Source: Plantago ovata
Taxonomy: Eukaryota > Streptophyta > Magnoliopsida > Lamiales > Plantaginaceae
DNA length: 64,000 nt
NCBI GenBank assembly: GCA_028274465.1
Contig: CM051458.1
Coordinates: 103,742,855 to 103,806,854, forward strand
Direction: 5' to 3'
The notes under the pieces were generated by a model. That model was not told the DNA's origin. It did not search any database and was given only the letters and a program-made list of their open reading frames with translations. The position numbers and the translations under genes are program-made. Below, in pieces: positions 43,057 through 56,135 of this stretch. How positions within the stretch are numbered: the first letter of the stretch is position 1; each line of letters starts with the position of its first letter.

Positions 43057-45269
43057 TTTTTTTATTATTATTATTTTTTTTTAGAGAAGAATGGCTTTAT
43101 ATATAACCAAACAAGGGAGCAAAGCTCAAAGTTTATACAATCAATAACCAAAACAGAGCCAGACCGCACATCTATTCTAATACAACAGTAAAATCAAGGC
43201 GGCTCATGATAAGGGAATGGCAAATCTGTGTAACCCATCGTATCGCTAGCAAAGTCAAGACTTAACAGGTGGGCCAGATTATTAGCTTCCCGGCGAACAT
43301 GACGAACAGAATGAGAATCAAAGTCCCTTAGTTGTGCACTCATTGAATCATAAAGCGCACCATGGGGGCTGAGTTGGTTCTGGGCAGCGCTTAAACCTCT
43401 TATAACAAGCAACGAATCACCCTCAAGGATAATGTTTCTGTAGTTTAGATGATTAGCCAACCAAATAGCCAGACGAGCGGCATAAGCCTCAGCAGTTTCA
43501 ACTGCCACAGCGGATGACAGTTTCTTGCGAGCCCAAGCAAGTACCAATCCAGTGTGATCACGCAGAACAGCAGCAATCCCTCACAAGCTGCCATGTCGCG
43601 GTATAGAGGCATCGAAATTTAACTTGACACAACCAGGGCTGGGTAGACACCAAGGGCCATGGGTTGTAGCGGCAAATGTGGATTGAGGTCTACAGACAGG
43701 GAGCAAGCTTTCCTGCACAAATGACGAGTAAGACAAGATAAATCTGGCCGTGTCAACCGAGTTAGCAGGGGTGGATTCAAATTTGGCTTTATTTCTAGTG
43801 TGCCAAATGCTCCAGCAGGAGATAGCAAAAGTGAGAAAGATAAGGGGTTCAAGACGCACATGAACGCCTGAAAACCACTTCCACGTTGTGTGTGCTTCAA
43901 AGTATATAGTAGTATGTGGAAAGTGAGTTAAGGCTCACAATAGGCGTGCAAAGTGACAATCTCTGAAAATGTGAAGTGTGCTTTCATTTTCATCTCCACA
44001 AAGAACACAAGTATTGTCAACAGCAATATGGCGTCTAGCAAGTTCAGAGCAGGTAGGGAGGATGTTTTCTAACATGCGCCACAGAAAATGTTTTATTTTT
44101 GGGGGCAAGTTTAGCTTCTAGATCAGTGACCAGTTCTGGGGGGTGGTGGGTTTGAAGTTGCACCCATTCTGTTAGCAGATTGCTGCTTACGGAGTGTCAT
44201 GGCCAAGTGGTAGGCCGAATTAACCGTATAGCGACCATGGCCGGAGAAGTGTCAAATCTTTATATCAATAGTATCACCACCTGCAAGAGGAATCTTTAAG
44301 ATTTCTTGTACATCATCCTGCCAGAAAAGGAAATTCAAAATAGAAAGATCCCATTGGTGAGTTTCAGGATGTATAAGAAAAGCAACTTGAAGAGGCCCTT
44401 CATTATAAAGGTCGGGAGTTATTGGTTTACAAGAGTTATGACCAGGAATCCATTTATCATGCCAAATATCGATATTTTCGCCATTACCGACTCTCCATCT
44501 CGTACTAGCAGCTACTAAATCTCTAGCTCCTTGCATACTTTTCCAAGTAAAGGAAGCGTTGGATTTGGGAGGTGCATGTAGAGGGTCGGTATTGGGAAAA
44601 TACTTAGCTTTAAAAATGCGGCTAATTAAAGAATTTAGATTTTCAATAATACGCCAAAGTTGTTTACCCAGGAGGGCCAAGTTGAAGGCGCGCAAGTCTC
44701 TAAAGCCGAGGCCACCATCTCTTTTACTGCGGCATAAACTTTCCCATTTTATCCAATGCATCTTATCCTCTTCGCTATTACCCCACCAATAATTGGATAT
44801 AAGGGATTCAAGTTCGCGAATAAGACCATCGGGTAATTTGAAACAGCTCATGACGTAGGTTGGGATGGATTGTAAAACTGATTTTATAAGGATTTCTTTC
44901 CCAACTTTAGAGAGGTGCTTGCTATCAAAACTTTGGTTTTTTCCATAAACGTTCTCTTAGCCAGCCAAAACCTCTTTTTTACTTTTTCCCATGGTGGTGG
45001 GCAAACCCAAGTACTTTTCATGCTTTTATACAATCTGCACATTAAGAATATCGCAAATAGCAACTTGGGCAGGCTCATCAATGTTACGACTAAAAACAAC
45101 ATTAGATTTTTCCAAGTTGATTTCCTGCCCAAAACCACAACTATACACACGCAGAATATCCATAACACACAACGCAGACTCAACATAAACTTTGCAACAC
45201 AGCATAGTATCGTCATCAAAGAGTAAGTGGGAAATGTAAGGAGCACTAGGACTGACTTTGACACCATGT
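43057..45269 (-). mobile_element. 5'-truncated LINE (L1-like) with RT, zf-RVT and RNase H parts
   Basis: Reading the minus strand from 45269 down: a reverse-transcriptase segment with SHLLFDDDTMLCCK (the F/YxDD motif); QSIPTYVMSCFKLPDGL and NYWWGNSEEDKMHWIKWESL (RT thumb); WRVGNGENIDIWHDKWIPG; CVLCGDENESTLHIFRDCHF (zf-RVT); and an RNase H domain with CVKLNFDAS, VETAEAYAARLAI, IILEGDSLLVI and RREANNLAHLL. The T/A-rich tract at 43057-43082 is the poly-A tail. Flanking TTACCTTCACTGAT (43043-43056) and TTAACTTTACTGAT (45270-45283) look like diverged target duplications. Several frameshifts and stops (for example after ASIPRHGSL) show it is inactive. The whole N-terminal half, including the endonuclease, is missing. 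Confidence 0.88.
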
Positions 45270-45284
45270 TTAACTTTACTGATG

Positions 45285-45492
45285 CTTTGAGAGAGTTATG
45301 GTTTGGTGATTAATGTTACTGGCTCTATTTCTTACTGGGTGTGGTTAGAATAATGTTGGTTTTAAACACTTGGATTCCGGAGTTTATTCCGTGTATTTTT
45401 GTTGTAAATGTTATTGGAGCATTGCTTATGCTCAATATTAATAAAGTGTTAATAAAAGTTTTTTTTCTTGCCGTTTCAAAAAAAAAAAAAAT
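45285..45492 (+). mobile_element. LINE 3' end with poly-A tail, plus strand
   Basis: Sequence ending ATTAATAAAGTGTTAATAAA, then TTGCCGTTTC and an A run (45478-45490), the usual 3' terminus of plant LINEs. It has no coding part and abuts the minus-strand LINE, so two retroelement insertions meet here. Confidence 0.6.
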
Positions 45493-45544
45493 TTACTTGG
45501 GACTCTACTCATGTCTACTCTCTATATACAACTAGCAAAAGAAA

Positions 45545-46135
45545 TATGAATCCGAAATTCGACCCGACTCGATCCGAAATCCTATCACTCGAAAATTTAT
45601 GGTCAAATATCCAAATTTGACCTGAAACCTGATTGGAATTCATTCGACCCGAAAGCACCCGAAATTGTTTTATCCGAATTAAACAATCCGAAATCTTCCG
45701 AATAAATTCAATTCGAAATTCACCCGATCTGAATTAAATGTGACCCGTACTCTTTCAATCCGAAATGACCCGAATTAAATTTATAGGGAATACATGATTA
45801 TTTTCATTTAAAATATATATTTCATATATAACTAACTTATAATTAAGGTTTTGAAGTAGTAATATTTCATAAATTTTCATTATAAAAATAATTTTACATT
45901 TAAATATTCAATCAACACTGAATCTGAATTGACCCGATCCGAATGGACCCCATACGAAATTGGCCCGATTCGAAATGTTTTGAAATTTATAATCCGAATA
46001 ACACCTGAATCCGATAAAAACCTGAAATCCGAATACATCCGAATCAAATCCTTTCCGATCCGATGTCTCCCGAAACAAACTCACTCATCCAAAATCATCC
46101 GATCCGAATCTAATCCGATCAACCCGTTTCCCATG
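45545..46135. repeat. Array of CCGAA / ATCCGAA motifs
   Basis: Dozens of CCGAA, CCCGAA and ATCCGAAAT words in one orientation at irregular spacing, in two blocks (45545-45785 and 45915-46135) separated by a CCGAA-free AT-rich segment. Confidence 0.7.
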
Positions 46136-48067
46136 TGTAACTCTATATATCAATGTATCATATCAAAAATCAACTATTATATCCCTTTATAAAGTCAATT
46201 ATACTAGTGTAAGATTAGACTCTCGCGTCATTGGTTCAGGATGGCATATATGATAATATATCATTTTGAAAGGCATAGTCAATCCCTGTCCATAGTTTTT
46301 TTTTTGAAATACAATCCCTGTCAATAGTTAAGTGTTTCTCACCTAGCTAACCAATGTAAATTGATCAATAGTGACACAAGGCCCACTGCCCTACTCTTCT
46401 ACCATTGTAAAATGACTTGATCTTTGTTATTGAATTTGGGCCTCTCACCTAGCACTGCATTAATTGCAGTCCCAGAAATACACTGATGTTTGATATAAAT
46501 TTTTAAAAATATTCATAATTCACACCATTTCAATTTTGTTTAGTTAATGTATATTTCTAATAATTTCAGTTTAGATCATTTGAATTTATGCTATTTCTAA
46601 CAATCACACTGAGAGAGTCATCCCTAATCTTTTCATCCTAGCTGCTCACGTGCTCAACAGTGTTTTGTCAAAATTGAACTCGGTCATTTCCAACCGCTCA
46701 CACACTACTAGAGATGACCATATCCAACATTCATCCCATCACATTTCTTGTCTTTCATGCTACGCCAGCTTCCGACTCATTCATTCCTAAATACAAAAAT
46801 TAATAAATAAAATAAGAAATTCCTAAATACAAAAATTAATAAATAAAATAAGAATGTTAATAAACAAAACACAAAGCAAGATCAATGAAACGGCTAAAAA
46901 ATTTCATTGATAAAAGGCATAAGAAATGTCGAAGAATTACAATAAAATAGAGTCAAAACTGAAGAGATACAATAGATAACTAAAAGGCCAGATCAAAAGT
47001 CTTAAAAAAAAAAAAAAATGAAACAAAACAAAAGCAATTAAACACGAAACAAAGACGAAGAAAGAAAAAAGAAGGAAACAAATTCGGATTAATATGAGAC
47101 TGAGTTAATTATGGACTCGGCCGCGTGGGTGAGGCGAAAGCTGTGAGCACGCTGATCTGACTCATGTCCAAACGCTCATACTCTACCTGGGATGCACATC
47201 CTTTAAAAAATTTCAATTTTTTTCTGTTGAATTATGAGTATTAAAGATAAGTTGCTTTTAGATTTTGGAATCATACACGTCACACCAAGGATCGAATTTA
47301 TTTAGTTCTTATAGTCTTTGGAATAACTTTGTTTGTGTTTGTATGATTATTAAATCTTGTAGACCATTGAATTCATGATTACCATTAGTTAGTAACTACT
47401 ACTTCGTACTACTTAATTTCCTGCTAATCTCGCCTGGTTAGATTATGTAAGATACTTGACATGGAGATGAAGTAGAATCAATTGCATATAGTCTTGGGCT
47501 GATATTATTAATTAGTCCCACAAATTTGAAATTTGATTGGCTAATTGCAGCTTAAGTATGAAATTAAGAGTTGCTCAGAATTGAATACTTTGAACAGCTG
47601 ATGAGATTATCTGTTGACCAGAATTAATTTTGACTTCGCGATCGGTTGCTGCTGCCTGATTATAACAGATTAGGCATGAATTTAGATAACAGATCGAATT
47701 AATTGCGGCTCTAACACGATGCATGCACGGACAGATCAAGTCAAAAAATGAATCACGGTTCTGGTATTAAATCAAGTTGTAAAAGCCAGGGGCTTCAGTA
47801 CAAGGTCTAAAATTCCATCTTTATGGCAACGCCAGAACAGTGACCCTTATTCAATCTCGAATTAATCGCACATACGTGACAATAACGTGGAACAAACTCA
47901 AACAAAGTTCCAATGAATCAACTAAGCTTTTGAGGCCGTTCACGAACTTCCAAACCACCTAAATCCTCTCATGGAACTTTGGTTACGGCTAAAACGGATT
48001 AGATAAGCAATAATAAAACGGATTTATTGTGTTTAGGACCAACCCCAAAAACTTTATTATGTATTAC
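46136..48067. other. Long AT-rich intergenic region
   Basis: No gene recognised. A 34-bp tandem duplication (CCTAAATACAAAAATTAATA and following) lies at about 46787-46855. Confidence 0.45.
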
Positions 48068-48322
48068 AATCCCTCCATTCGTCGGTAAGATTTTTATTTC
48101 ATTTTATTGACTTTTTTTTAGGTATTGTTTAACTTAATATTATTTTTAAATTATATTAAAAATTTAATTAACAAAATTATATTATATTTTCATAATATAA
48201 TTTCATTAATTATGTTTTATAATTTGAAAATAATATAACGTAATTTTTATTTAAAAAAATAACAATTAACAAAATCAAATAATAAGAATCTGGTAGGGTA
48301 TGCAGATGGGCCCGGGGGAGTA
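48068..48322. mobile_element. Stowaway-like MITE, diverged
   Basis: ACAATCCCTCCATTCGTCGG at the left, and GGGCCCGGGGGAGTA as the inverted right end. The interior is AT-rich with partial inverted pairing. Confidence 0.5.
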
Positions 48323-49224
48323 GTATATTACAAAATATTCTAATTTTTAAAAGGAAAGAAATTAATTAAAGTACCATGAATCCATGATACTGCCGGGTGC
48401 GTTTCGCTTCTTCTTCCTAGCAAGCTGCCCGGCATGCCTGACCCGAATGCATTGTTGGACCATAATTAATGGACTTGTTAGTCCTCGTCCGTATTCTCCG
48501 ATGGACCTGGTTGCAAAGGTTAGACCTTAAAGACCCCCATACATCAATACTTCAATAGCCTCACTTGTTCAGTATACTATACTTGTGGGCTCCAATTACA
48601 GATTGAATCGTGAGACTAAAAGACCATGCATGTTTCCATCACAAATATCTATGATAAAATGTCTCCAAAATCGGTTTAACCAGTGCTACAGTATAAACCA
48701 TAACGGCGTGCATGTTTTGCTTTGAGTGCGCGAAGCGACAGTTGTGATATGTAAATAATAGAGGGGTTTGAAAAGTTAAAATATATTTATAGATGTGATG
48801 AACTGATAATTATGTTTGGAGTATATTTGGAGAAAATTTTTAGGGTGGTGATTGTTGATTGGAAGAGAAAAAGTGAAATAATATAAAGAGGGATGATGGG
48901 CTTACAGAGAAGAAGTTGGAAGAGGTGAGAGGCCTCTATCACCGAGCGAGAAACCAAAGCTTATTGCTCATCTATAGATGCGAGAGGACTCTCAACATGA
49001 AAGACAAATATAATGTAAATTTCTTGGTGAAAACATCATGAGACACCACATCGCCTCGTAGCATAAAATAATTCACCAAATAATCATAGAATTATTGTTT
49101 TAATTCCGTGTTAGTCGATAGATAAACAATATTGGTATAGTTTTTTCAATTTATTTGTCGTAACCTGAGCTGATTTATAATAATTAAAATCATTTTATAA
49201 ATTTGTGCCAAACACCCAATTTAT
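48323..49224. other. Intergenic, no gene seen
   Basis: Short GC-richer patch at 48390-48450; otherwise AT-rich. Nothing supportable. Confidence 0.4.
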
Positions 49225-49465
49225 TACTTTCTCCATTTCTTTAGTTAATTCCTAAGGGAACTGTTCACCGCGACCTTTGACCACGTATAACTCCTAAATT
49301 ACATTAGAGAAAAATATAATAAAATTATATTATGAAATTAAATGAAGTATGTTTTCATAATCAACTTTTAATTTATATTGATACAATTTAATTTAAAAGT
49401 TATACGTGGTCAAAGGTCGCGATGAACAGTCCCCTTAGAAAGTAACTAAAGAAATGGAGAAAGTA
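49225..49465. mobile_element. Stowaway-like MITE
   Basis: TACTTTCTCCATTTCTTTAG and CTAAAGAAATGGAGAAAGTA are perfect inverted ends, with inner inverted GACCTTTGACCACGTATAAC / GTTATACGTGGTCAAAGGTC. Same family as 31352-31533 but better preserved. Confidence 0.92.
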
Positions 49466-51559
49466 TTTGTTACTACAATAGTAATACGTAAATTACATGC
49501 ATACATATGATACACCACTTTAATTAAACATGGTAAGGAACAACATCAAACAACCTTATGTGTAACCGTTAATGTGTGATATAATATAGTATATTTTTTA
49601 CGTTTCAAAATAGTTACACCATTTTAAATTTGTTCGATGAAATAGCTTTCAGTAACTGTTGTTTTTCAACTTTCAATATGGAGTGGTCACATATGATGGT
49701 TATTTTCAAGATGCCGTTTATTTGTCGAATACGTATAGTACAGCGAAAGAATTTATGTTTTGACTGGAAAGACACAATTATGAAATGACGAATGTATTCA
49801 TAGACAAAATATCTAAACAGAGATTAATTTCAACTAAAAAGACTGTTGAATGGAAGGACAATGCCAAAAGACTCAAACTTATGCTGAATAGTATACTAAG
49901 TACTTGCTACTGAATTTGTCAGTTACTCCAGCAACTTTGGTTGAAAGAATTACTTGTCATTCTCCATTATTTATTTATGTTTATTTTATTAATTTTCTTT
50001 TATTCTGTTTAACTTTCAATTACTCCTAAATTATAACAAAAATGTAATTTATAAAAATATAGTGTTTCTATTTTTATAATAGTTTTGTTACTAATCTTTT
50101 CGACATAACTTAAGATTTATTACTAAAAGTTAAACGGAGTAAAAAAATTAACAAAATAAACGTAAAAAAATTAACTGGGGATTAAATTTTAACCAATCAC
50201 TACTAATTAAGATAATATTAATTGTACACACGCTAGCTACAATATTACATACGTTATGGAAGCTTTGAATACTGATTAAAAACTTATAACCACCAACTTA
50301 ATTGGTCTGTTGTGGGGGAAAGTTCTTCAGAATTAGTGTCATGTTACACTCGTCAAGATAGACTATTACCGCTGTCTCAATCAGTTGCCTCTGTTTTGGC
50401 TGTGTAAAGCTTGTGCATTGTTTGTGCATTTTGTTTTTCTTATCACTAAAATAGTTAAATATATGAATTTAACAAAGTTAAAATATGTATTATTAGCAAC
50501 AAAGTTAGACCTAACAATTGGTTCCAGTATCCAGGTTAAATCAATTTTAATTTTCCTTTTTTATCGAATATGAGCCCCATCTGATAGAAAATAAAAAAGG
50601 TCATCACAAATAAAAATTTTGGTCTCGAACTCGATGAGGACCCGATCGGATCGGTCCCAACTAGTTGAATTTTTGTTTTTTTGAGGACTAGGTCCGGATT
50701 GAATCTAAATTCACAAATTTTGGTCCTAATTGCCAAGTATAAACACAGTTTAAATATAAGATTCAAATATTATCAATTTGAGTGGGCAAAGCCATCAAAT
50801 GAGGTAGTACTCCGGTCAAATTACACTTCCTTAGTTACTAAATTTAGTTACTAAATTGGAGCCAAACATACCATGACAGAGGCGAATAGGGGATCGAGTT
50901 TCCATAAGAAGTAAAATATGATTACAAGACGAAGTTCATTAATTATTTTTGTTTAATAGTAACAAAAAAAAAACTGCAGCCTCCACAAATGCGCATGCAA
51001 TTTGTTGCACAGCAAACTTGACTAATGACTAGTAATAATAAAATACAAGTGCGTAACGTATCTTCCTTCCTAATTTCTTTCTTTCTCCCTGAAATGATCG
51101 TCGCCATGATCGTGAATGTGTAACTTTAGTCCGATTAACGACAACTCACATTTTACTTTCTTTTTTCGAATACAAGAATTCAATGATCAATTGAACAACA
51201 TTTTAGATAACGTTAAAATTCTTCCTCTATTTTTTAACTCGCATTGGCCGACATAATGCACATGCAGAATGTTAGGAAAATCAGATACAATAAAAAATTA
51301 TTTTCTTCTTCCAATATCATTAGTACTCCTCTATCTATCATTAATCTCAAAAACTTCCCGTTATTACCTATTATTATCGGAGCAAATTCTTCCAATATGA
51401 TTGTTTTTTTTTTTTTTTTGATTTTACAAACTATGGTGGTGATTTTTTTTCTCTAAAACAATTATGACCCTCATATTGTTTTCTAAAAGCTATGTTTTTA
51501 ATTTTTAAAAAATTATTGTAATAATAATAATGGAAAATTTTAGAGAGAATATACATATT
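49466..51559. other. Long AT-rich intergenic region
   Basis: No gene seen. It includes a GATCCGGA-type repeat at about 50620-50715 like that at 21705-21975. Confidence 0.45.
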
Positions 51560-51720
51560 ATTGGTCCGCTGCTAATATGACTAAGGATACACAAGAGACC
51601 AAATAAGTCTTTAAGGGAATCAAGATGTGATATATGTTTTCTACCTCTTCATGGGGCTTCTAAGGATGTTTGGTGGTGGAGCATTTCAAAGGATGGGCTT
51701 TACTCTACGTGTGAGGGTAT
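51560..51720 (+). mobile_element. LINE fragment
   Basis: The plus strand encodes LPLHGASKDVWWWSISKDGL followed by YST. This resembles the D-x-W-x-W-x3-KDGxYSV segment before the zinc-binding domain of plant LINEs. Short and isolated. Confidence 0.5.
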
Positions 51721-52625
51721 CTGTATTCTCATAAAGTGACTTTCATGCTTTAAGAATTCAACTGACTTAAAAACATTTACCTGAGTGAAATCATGAAATC
51801 TCTTGCACTTGAACCTACATGGTTACAAGTGTCTAGATAAAGGGCATTATAGGCTCTTGTTATGAAAGTGTATGTATAGTCGACTTGAAGTCAATTTTCT
51901 TACTATTTGAGTGAATAACCATCCGTAGGATATAAATGAAAATCATTATCAAACTCTGTCGTATGTAGGGGTTGACTATGTCAATACTGGTGTTTTTCAC
52001 AATTACAAGACCCGATATTTCTTAATCGAACTCAAATTGTTACCATTCGAGAGAACCTCTGTCAATGTCAATAAGAGAAAGACAAATGTCGATGCGGGCC
52101 CTTTCCTAAGGGATGCTTGCCCCAATGTTAGTGCATACTTTTGACATTCACCTACTCAAAACCTTGTTAACTAAAATCAAGTAAATTGTCAAGTCTAACA
52201 ACTTCGATAATAAGTGAGTGATGTATTAATTAAATCAATTTCTGCCCACTTTCATTTTTCCTAAGATACATTTTCGAAAATATAAATAACTTTGTATAAT
52301 TCAGTAAACGCAAGTCGTTGATGCATATGATTTCGCTTAGCTTCTTCCTGGAACGATGTGAAAAGATCACTACATTGGCAACAGAAGAATAGTAGTACCG
52401 GAGCCCTCTTCCAATGTGACATCTACAAATAGACACTTGCTTCGTACAACCAACCAACACCATACGGCCACAACTTATCAAAAATCTTATCCAATTCGGT
52501 ACAAACCGCTTTTTACTCCAATAAAAACAGGAAACAACTCAAACAAGTATAAATACTCCCACGGTCGAACCTAATACTGAAACAAGTATAAATTAAATAC
52601 TCCCACGGTCCCACTAGTATTAGTA
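51721..52625. other. Unassigned region, possibly retroelement-derived
   Basis: Lower AT content than its surroundings to about 52200, with no frame of note and no paired ends. May be LTR remains, but I could not confirm this. Confidence 0.3.
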
Positions 52626-53190
52626 GTATTGTTATACAAATCGAGTTGAGCTTAATATTGTTGAAGACTTGAAGTTGACTTGAACTCGAGTAGCGTTTGA
52701 GCTGACTTTAGGATTGACTTGTTAAACAAACGGGTAAAAAATAAGGTTTAAGCTCGAGCCATAACATTCCATAACATTTATAGTCGAGCTCGGCTCGTAT
52801 GGTTCGAATGACGTCGAGCCGAACCAAGCTAAAGATAAAATTTTAAAAAATAAAGTATAAAAATATGAAATAAGAAATAAGAAATTAAAATGTAAGAAAT
52901 TTAAAATTACACATTAAAAATCAACAACCTAACTTATAAAGTCATGTACTCTGACAAAATTTAACACAAACAATTTATGATGGACTTTAAAATGTAAGCT
53001 ACCGTATGAAAGTGTGATGAACCTAACGAGCCTCTCGAGTATTCATCACTAGCTATACTCAGCTCGTTAATAAAGACGAGCACAAATTTAAACTCGAGTT
53101 CGGCTACAAGCAAAGCTCGATCCTTAATTAACAATCCGAGCCGAGTTAAGTACTTAAGACTCGACTCACCTATAACAACACCCACGGTCC
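52626..53190. repeat. GAGCTCG-rich element
   Basis: Both flanks of this stretch are dense in variants of CGAGCTC, CTCGAGC and GAGCCGA (for example GTCGAGCTCGGCTCG at about 52782). The centre is AT-rich. This is a common plant MITE-like layout, but exact ends and a target duplication were not found. Confidence 0.5.
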
Positions 53191-53402
53191 TAGCTAAAAT
53201 TATCTATGACTTTTTATTAATCTAACAATGATTATAGTAATACAATTTGCTAAATATTTTAATATCATCATTCAAGAGTAGTTTAAAATCAAATTGGATA
53301 ATTTTAACTGGGAGAGAAGAGATTACGTAGTATACATATGATATCATATAATAATATGAATCATATGACATGAATCATCATACCTACGTACCAACCTGTG
53401 TC

Positions 53403-53411
53403 TATATATAT
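53403..53411 (+). promoter_or_regulatory. Probable TATA box of second ERF gene
   Basis: CTATATATATGCC about 125 bp upstream of the start codon at 53535. Confidence 0.5.
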
Positions 53412-53534
53412 GCCCTTTGGTCTCAGAACCTAGCTAACACAAATATCATTCTCCATTCCTCAACCTATGTAGAAAAATAAAACTACATAAAGTAGTACAA
53501 TTACTTAGTTTTTGCTGTAAACTAAACTCTAAAC

Positions 53535-54146
53535 ATGTCTACTACACCAGGTGAGTCTTCAACATTGGAGCTCATAACCCAGCACCTAATGGATGACTCA
53601 TTCTGGGACGACCTCATGTGTTTCTCCGATGATGTTTACCACGAAAGCCTCACTTGGTGGCTCGAAGATTCTGACGCATCACCTTCTTCCGACTCAGGTG
53701 GGAACAAGCAACTTTCACTAGATATGGAGGTGCCAGATATTGAGGTGAACAATGGTTTTCTTGAGACCGAAATGCCTATGAAACCCGACCAGACAAGCCA
53801 CGGGTCTGGTGTTCGTAAGACTGGAAGGAGGTTCAGGGGCGTAAGGAGGAGGCCATGGGGTAAATATGCTGCGGAGATCAGGGACCCCAACCGGAAGGGG
53901 AACCGGATATGGTTAGGGACTTATGAAAATGATGTTGATGCAGCCAGGGCGTACGATTTTGCTGCGTTTAAGATGAAAGGAAGTAAAGCCCGGTTGAACT
54001 TTCCGTTGGAGGCTGGAAAGTCCAGTCCACCAGTCACCATTGGAAGGAAGAAGCAGAAGACGACTGATGGAAAAGATAATTCTTGTCTGCAGTTGGAATC
54101 CACGGAATGTAATAATAACCGCGCAAGTTCCATCACTATAGCTTAA
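53535..54146 (+). CDS. AP2/ERF transcription factor (group IX, ERF1/2- or ORCA-like)
   Basis: 203 residues, single exon. The N-terminus [17 protein letters not shown] resembles the short helical motif at the start of group IX ERFs. The AP2/ERF domain spans about residues 99-157 ([58 protein letters not shown]). It has the Ala14/Asp19 signature of ERF proteins and is followed by a basic patch, GRKKQK. It lacks the PPLSP motif of the other ERF in this window and differs throughout outside the domain, so the two are not recent duplicates. Members of this subgroup mediate ethylene, jasmonate and defence gene expression; the specific role here is unknown. Confidence 0.93.
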   Translation: MSTTPGESSTLELITQHLMDDSFWDDLMCFSDDVYHESLTWWLEDSDASPSSDSGGNKQLSLDMEVPDIEVNNGFLETEMPMKPDQTSHGSGVRKTGRRFRGVRRRPWGKYAAEIRDPNRKGNRIWLGTYENDVDAARAYDFAAFKMKGSKARLNFPLEAGKSSPPVTIGRKKQKTTDGKDNSCLQLESTECNNNRASSITIA

Positions 54147-55161
54147 GCTGAAATGTAGTCCTTGCATCACTTGCCACTGTTCAGTTTTCAGGTTTCATGA
54201 AGAGCAATTCTGCATGTTTTGCCTACATTTTCATTAAGACATGAATTGCTCATTTCTTTGTTTCTTCGAAATGAGCATTAAGCACCTGTCACAAGTTAGA
54301 AAACTTGTTCTTGCTCTACTCCAGTTTCAGTATCTGGTTGAAATGAAACGGGAACGAATGTTAAATACTTAACTTCTTCCATCCTTGACGCTCGTATATG
54401 TTTGATTTTTATACATGATTAAGTTTATGCGGAGATTGTATTTGTTTATTATGTTATGGGTACAGAAAGTTAAAACTTGAACAGGTTGCGTATGAATGAT
54501 CAATGCAATGCTCAAAGATATATCTGAACTGTTAAATTAATGGAAGACGATAGAAAGTGTATATTCATTCTCAATCAGGGGCGATAGAAAGTATTCATTC
54601 TCCACAAAGTAAAAACTGCATGTCCAATGTCAAAATTTCAAACTTCTTGAAAGAAAAAAATCCTGAGATAATTTTTCTTTAAATAGTTGCTTTATTGAGC
54701 AATTTTCATAATATTTTTGTTTCAAAACTTACAATATTGAAAATATTAAAGTGTACTAATAGGGTCTACATCTTTTGAAATATATATTCGGTACTTCAAC
54801 AACATCATCGAGAGAAATGTAAAATATACGGAGTAGTAAAATTCTCTTGTAAACAGCAAGATTTTTGTAAATATGAAAAAAATCAATAACTCTTTGAATG
54901 TTAGGGCTAACTAATATATATCAAATGAAATATTAATTTTCTTATTATACAGAAAAATTACGATTGTAAGAAATATATTTCATTGCGAAAAATGCTGAGT
55001 GTCTTGAGAAGAAGGCAACCCAGCTTCAAGCTACAGTCGGCGGCATAATTTTCTACTACGTTGTAAAATATTTTGCTCCCCCACACAGTTCAAAGTTCAA
55101 ACTTGGGTGCTGTCCACTTATGATAATCGTATAGTACATGAAGAAGGCGAACAAGGTTGCA
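54147..55161. other. 3' flank of second ERF gene and spacer
   Basis: Probable 3' untranslated region to about 54330, then AT-rich DNA. A short duplicated phrase, CGATAGAAAGT-ATTCATTCTC, occurs at about 54548 and 54582. Confidence 0.45.
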
Positions 55162-55163
55162 TA

Positions 55164-55428
55164 TGCTCTCCGTTCCACGCTAATTTATCTAGTTTGAAAT
55201 TTTTTTATTTTTTCAACAGTTTTTAACTTTGACTTTCGAGTACTTTTAAACTATAAAGATAACGTATTTGATTAAATTATATTATGAAAATATAAGATCT
55301 AAATTTTTATAAATAATTTTATTAAATATTTTATCATTATAGTTTAAGAGTAATCGAGAGTTAAAGTTGAAAGTTGTTGAAATAAAAAAATCAAATTGGA
55401 TAATTACAAATGGGACATCGGGAGTATA
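55164..55428. mobile_element. Stowaway-like MITE
   Basis: TGCTCTCCGTTCCACGCTAA and the inverted GGGACATCGGGAGTATA, with matching inner arms AATTTATCTAGTTTGAAATT / TCAAATTGGATAATTA. Confidence 0.7.
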
Positions 55429-56135
55429 TATTTATGGATAAATAAGTTCAAATGACACATTAAAAAATAGAAACAGGCGTCTTATAGTTAATCTATCCAT
55501 CCTAGTAACTGGCAGTTTATGATTGAGGTCAGGTTTGGTTCGTATGCAGTTCAAATCAGTTCATATTTGCTTTATTTTTGTAAATTTTAATTTTTTTTTT
55601 TTTTTATGAAATCATATTTGCTTAATTAAATTAGAGATTAGAGCTACTATACGAATCCACGAGATAGTCTGGACTCTAGAGAAACGAGGATTTTTCCATG
55701 AGACAAGACTAAAGTTGCAAAAATCACCTGGGAATGTTAATTACATTTCATAAGTTTACTGTTTAAACGTTGAATTGGACTTGGATATAACACAGTTTAC
55801 ACATTTAATGTAAATCAACTACGGCCAAATTTAATGTACAATATAACTTATTTTCAAACATCTACAGTCCAACATGATCTTCAATTCTTCATAACAATCA
55901 ACGTTCTGTTATAAGAATAAAAAATGTCCTTTTTGAAGGTGATATATCCAAAACATGTAAAGAATAAACCTGCTACTGCTAATCCCAGAGCCTATTTGCT
56001 GAGAGTTTGTATGTGGAAGTACCTCTAATTACCAGATGCAAGCTCAAAAGCATGCACTCTAGGCGAATTGGCAACTGGGCATAATTTTGTTTACTGGAGA
56101 TGCAAGTAGTATAATTTATAAGAGATCCATGAATT
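55429..56135. other. Spacer downstream of PFK gene
   Basis: No gene seen; probably includes the PFK 3' untranslated region near 56000-56135. Confidence 0.45.

Noticed and set aside
48385..48450. Possible miRNA precursor from inverted TGCCGGGTG / GCCCGGCAT words
   Set aside because: Complementarity covers only about 8 bases and does not extend into a stem.
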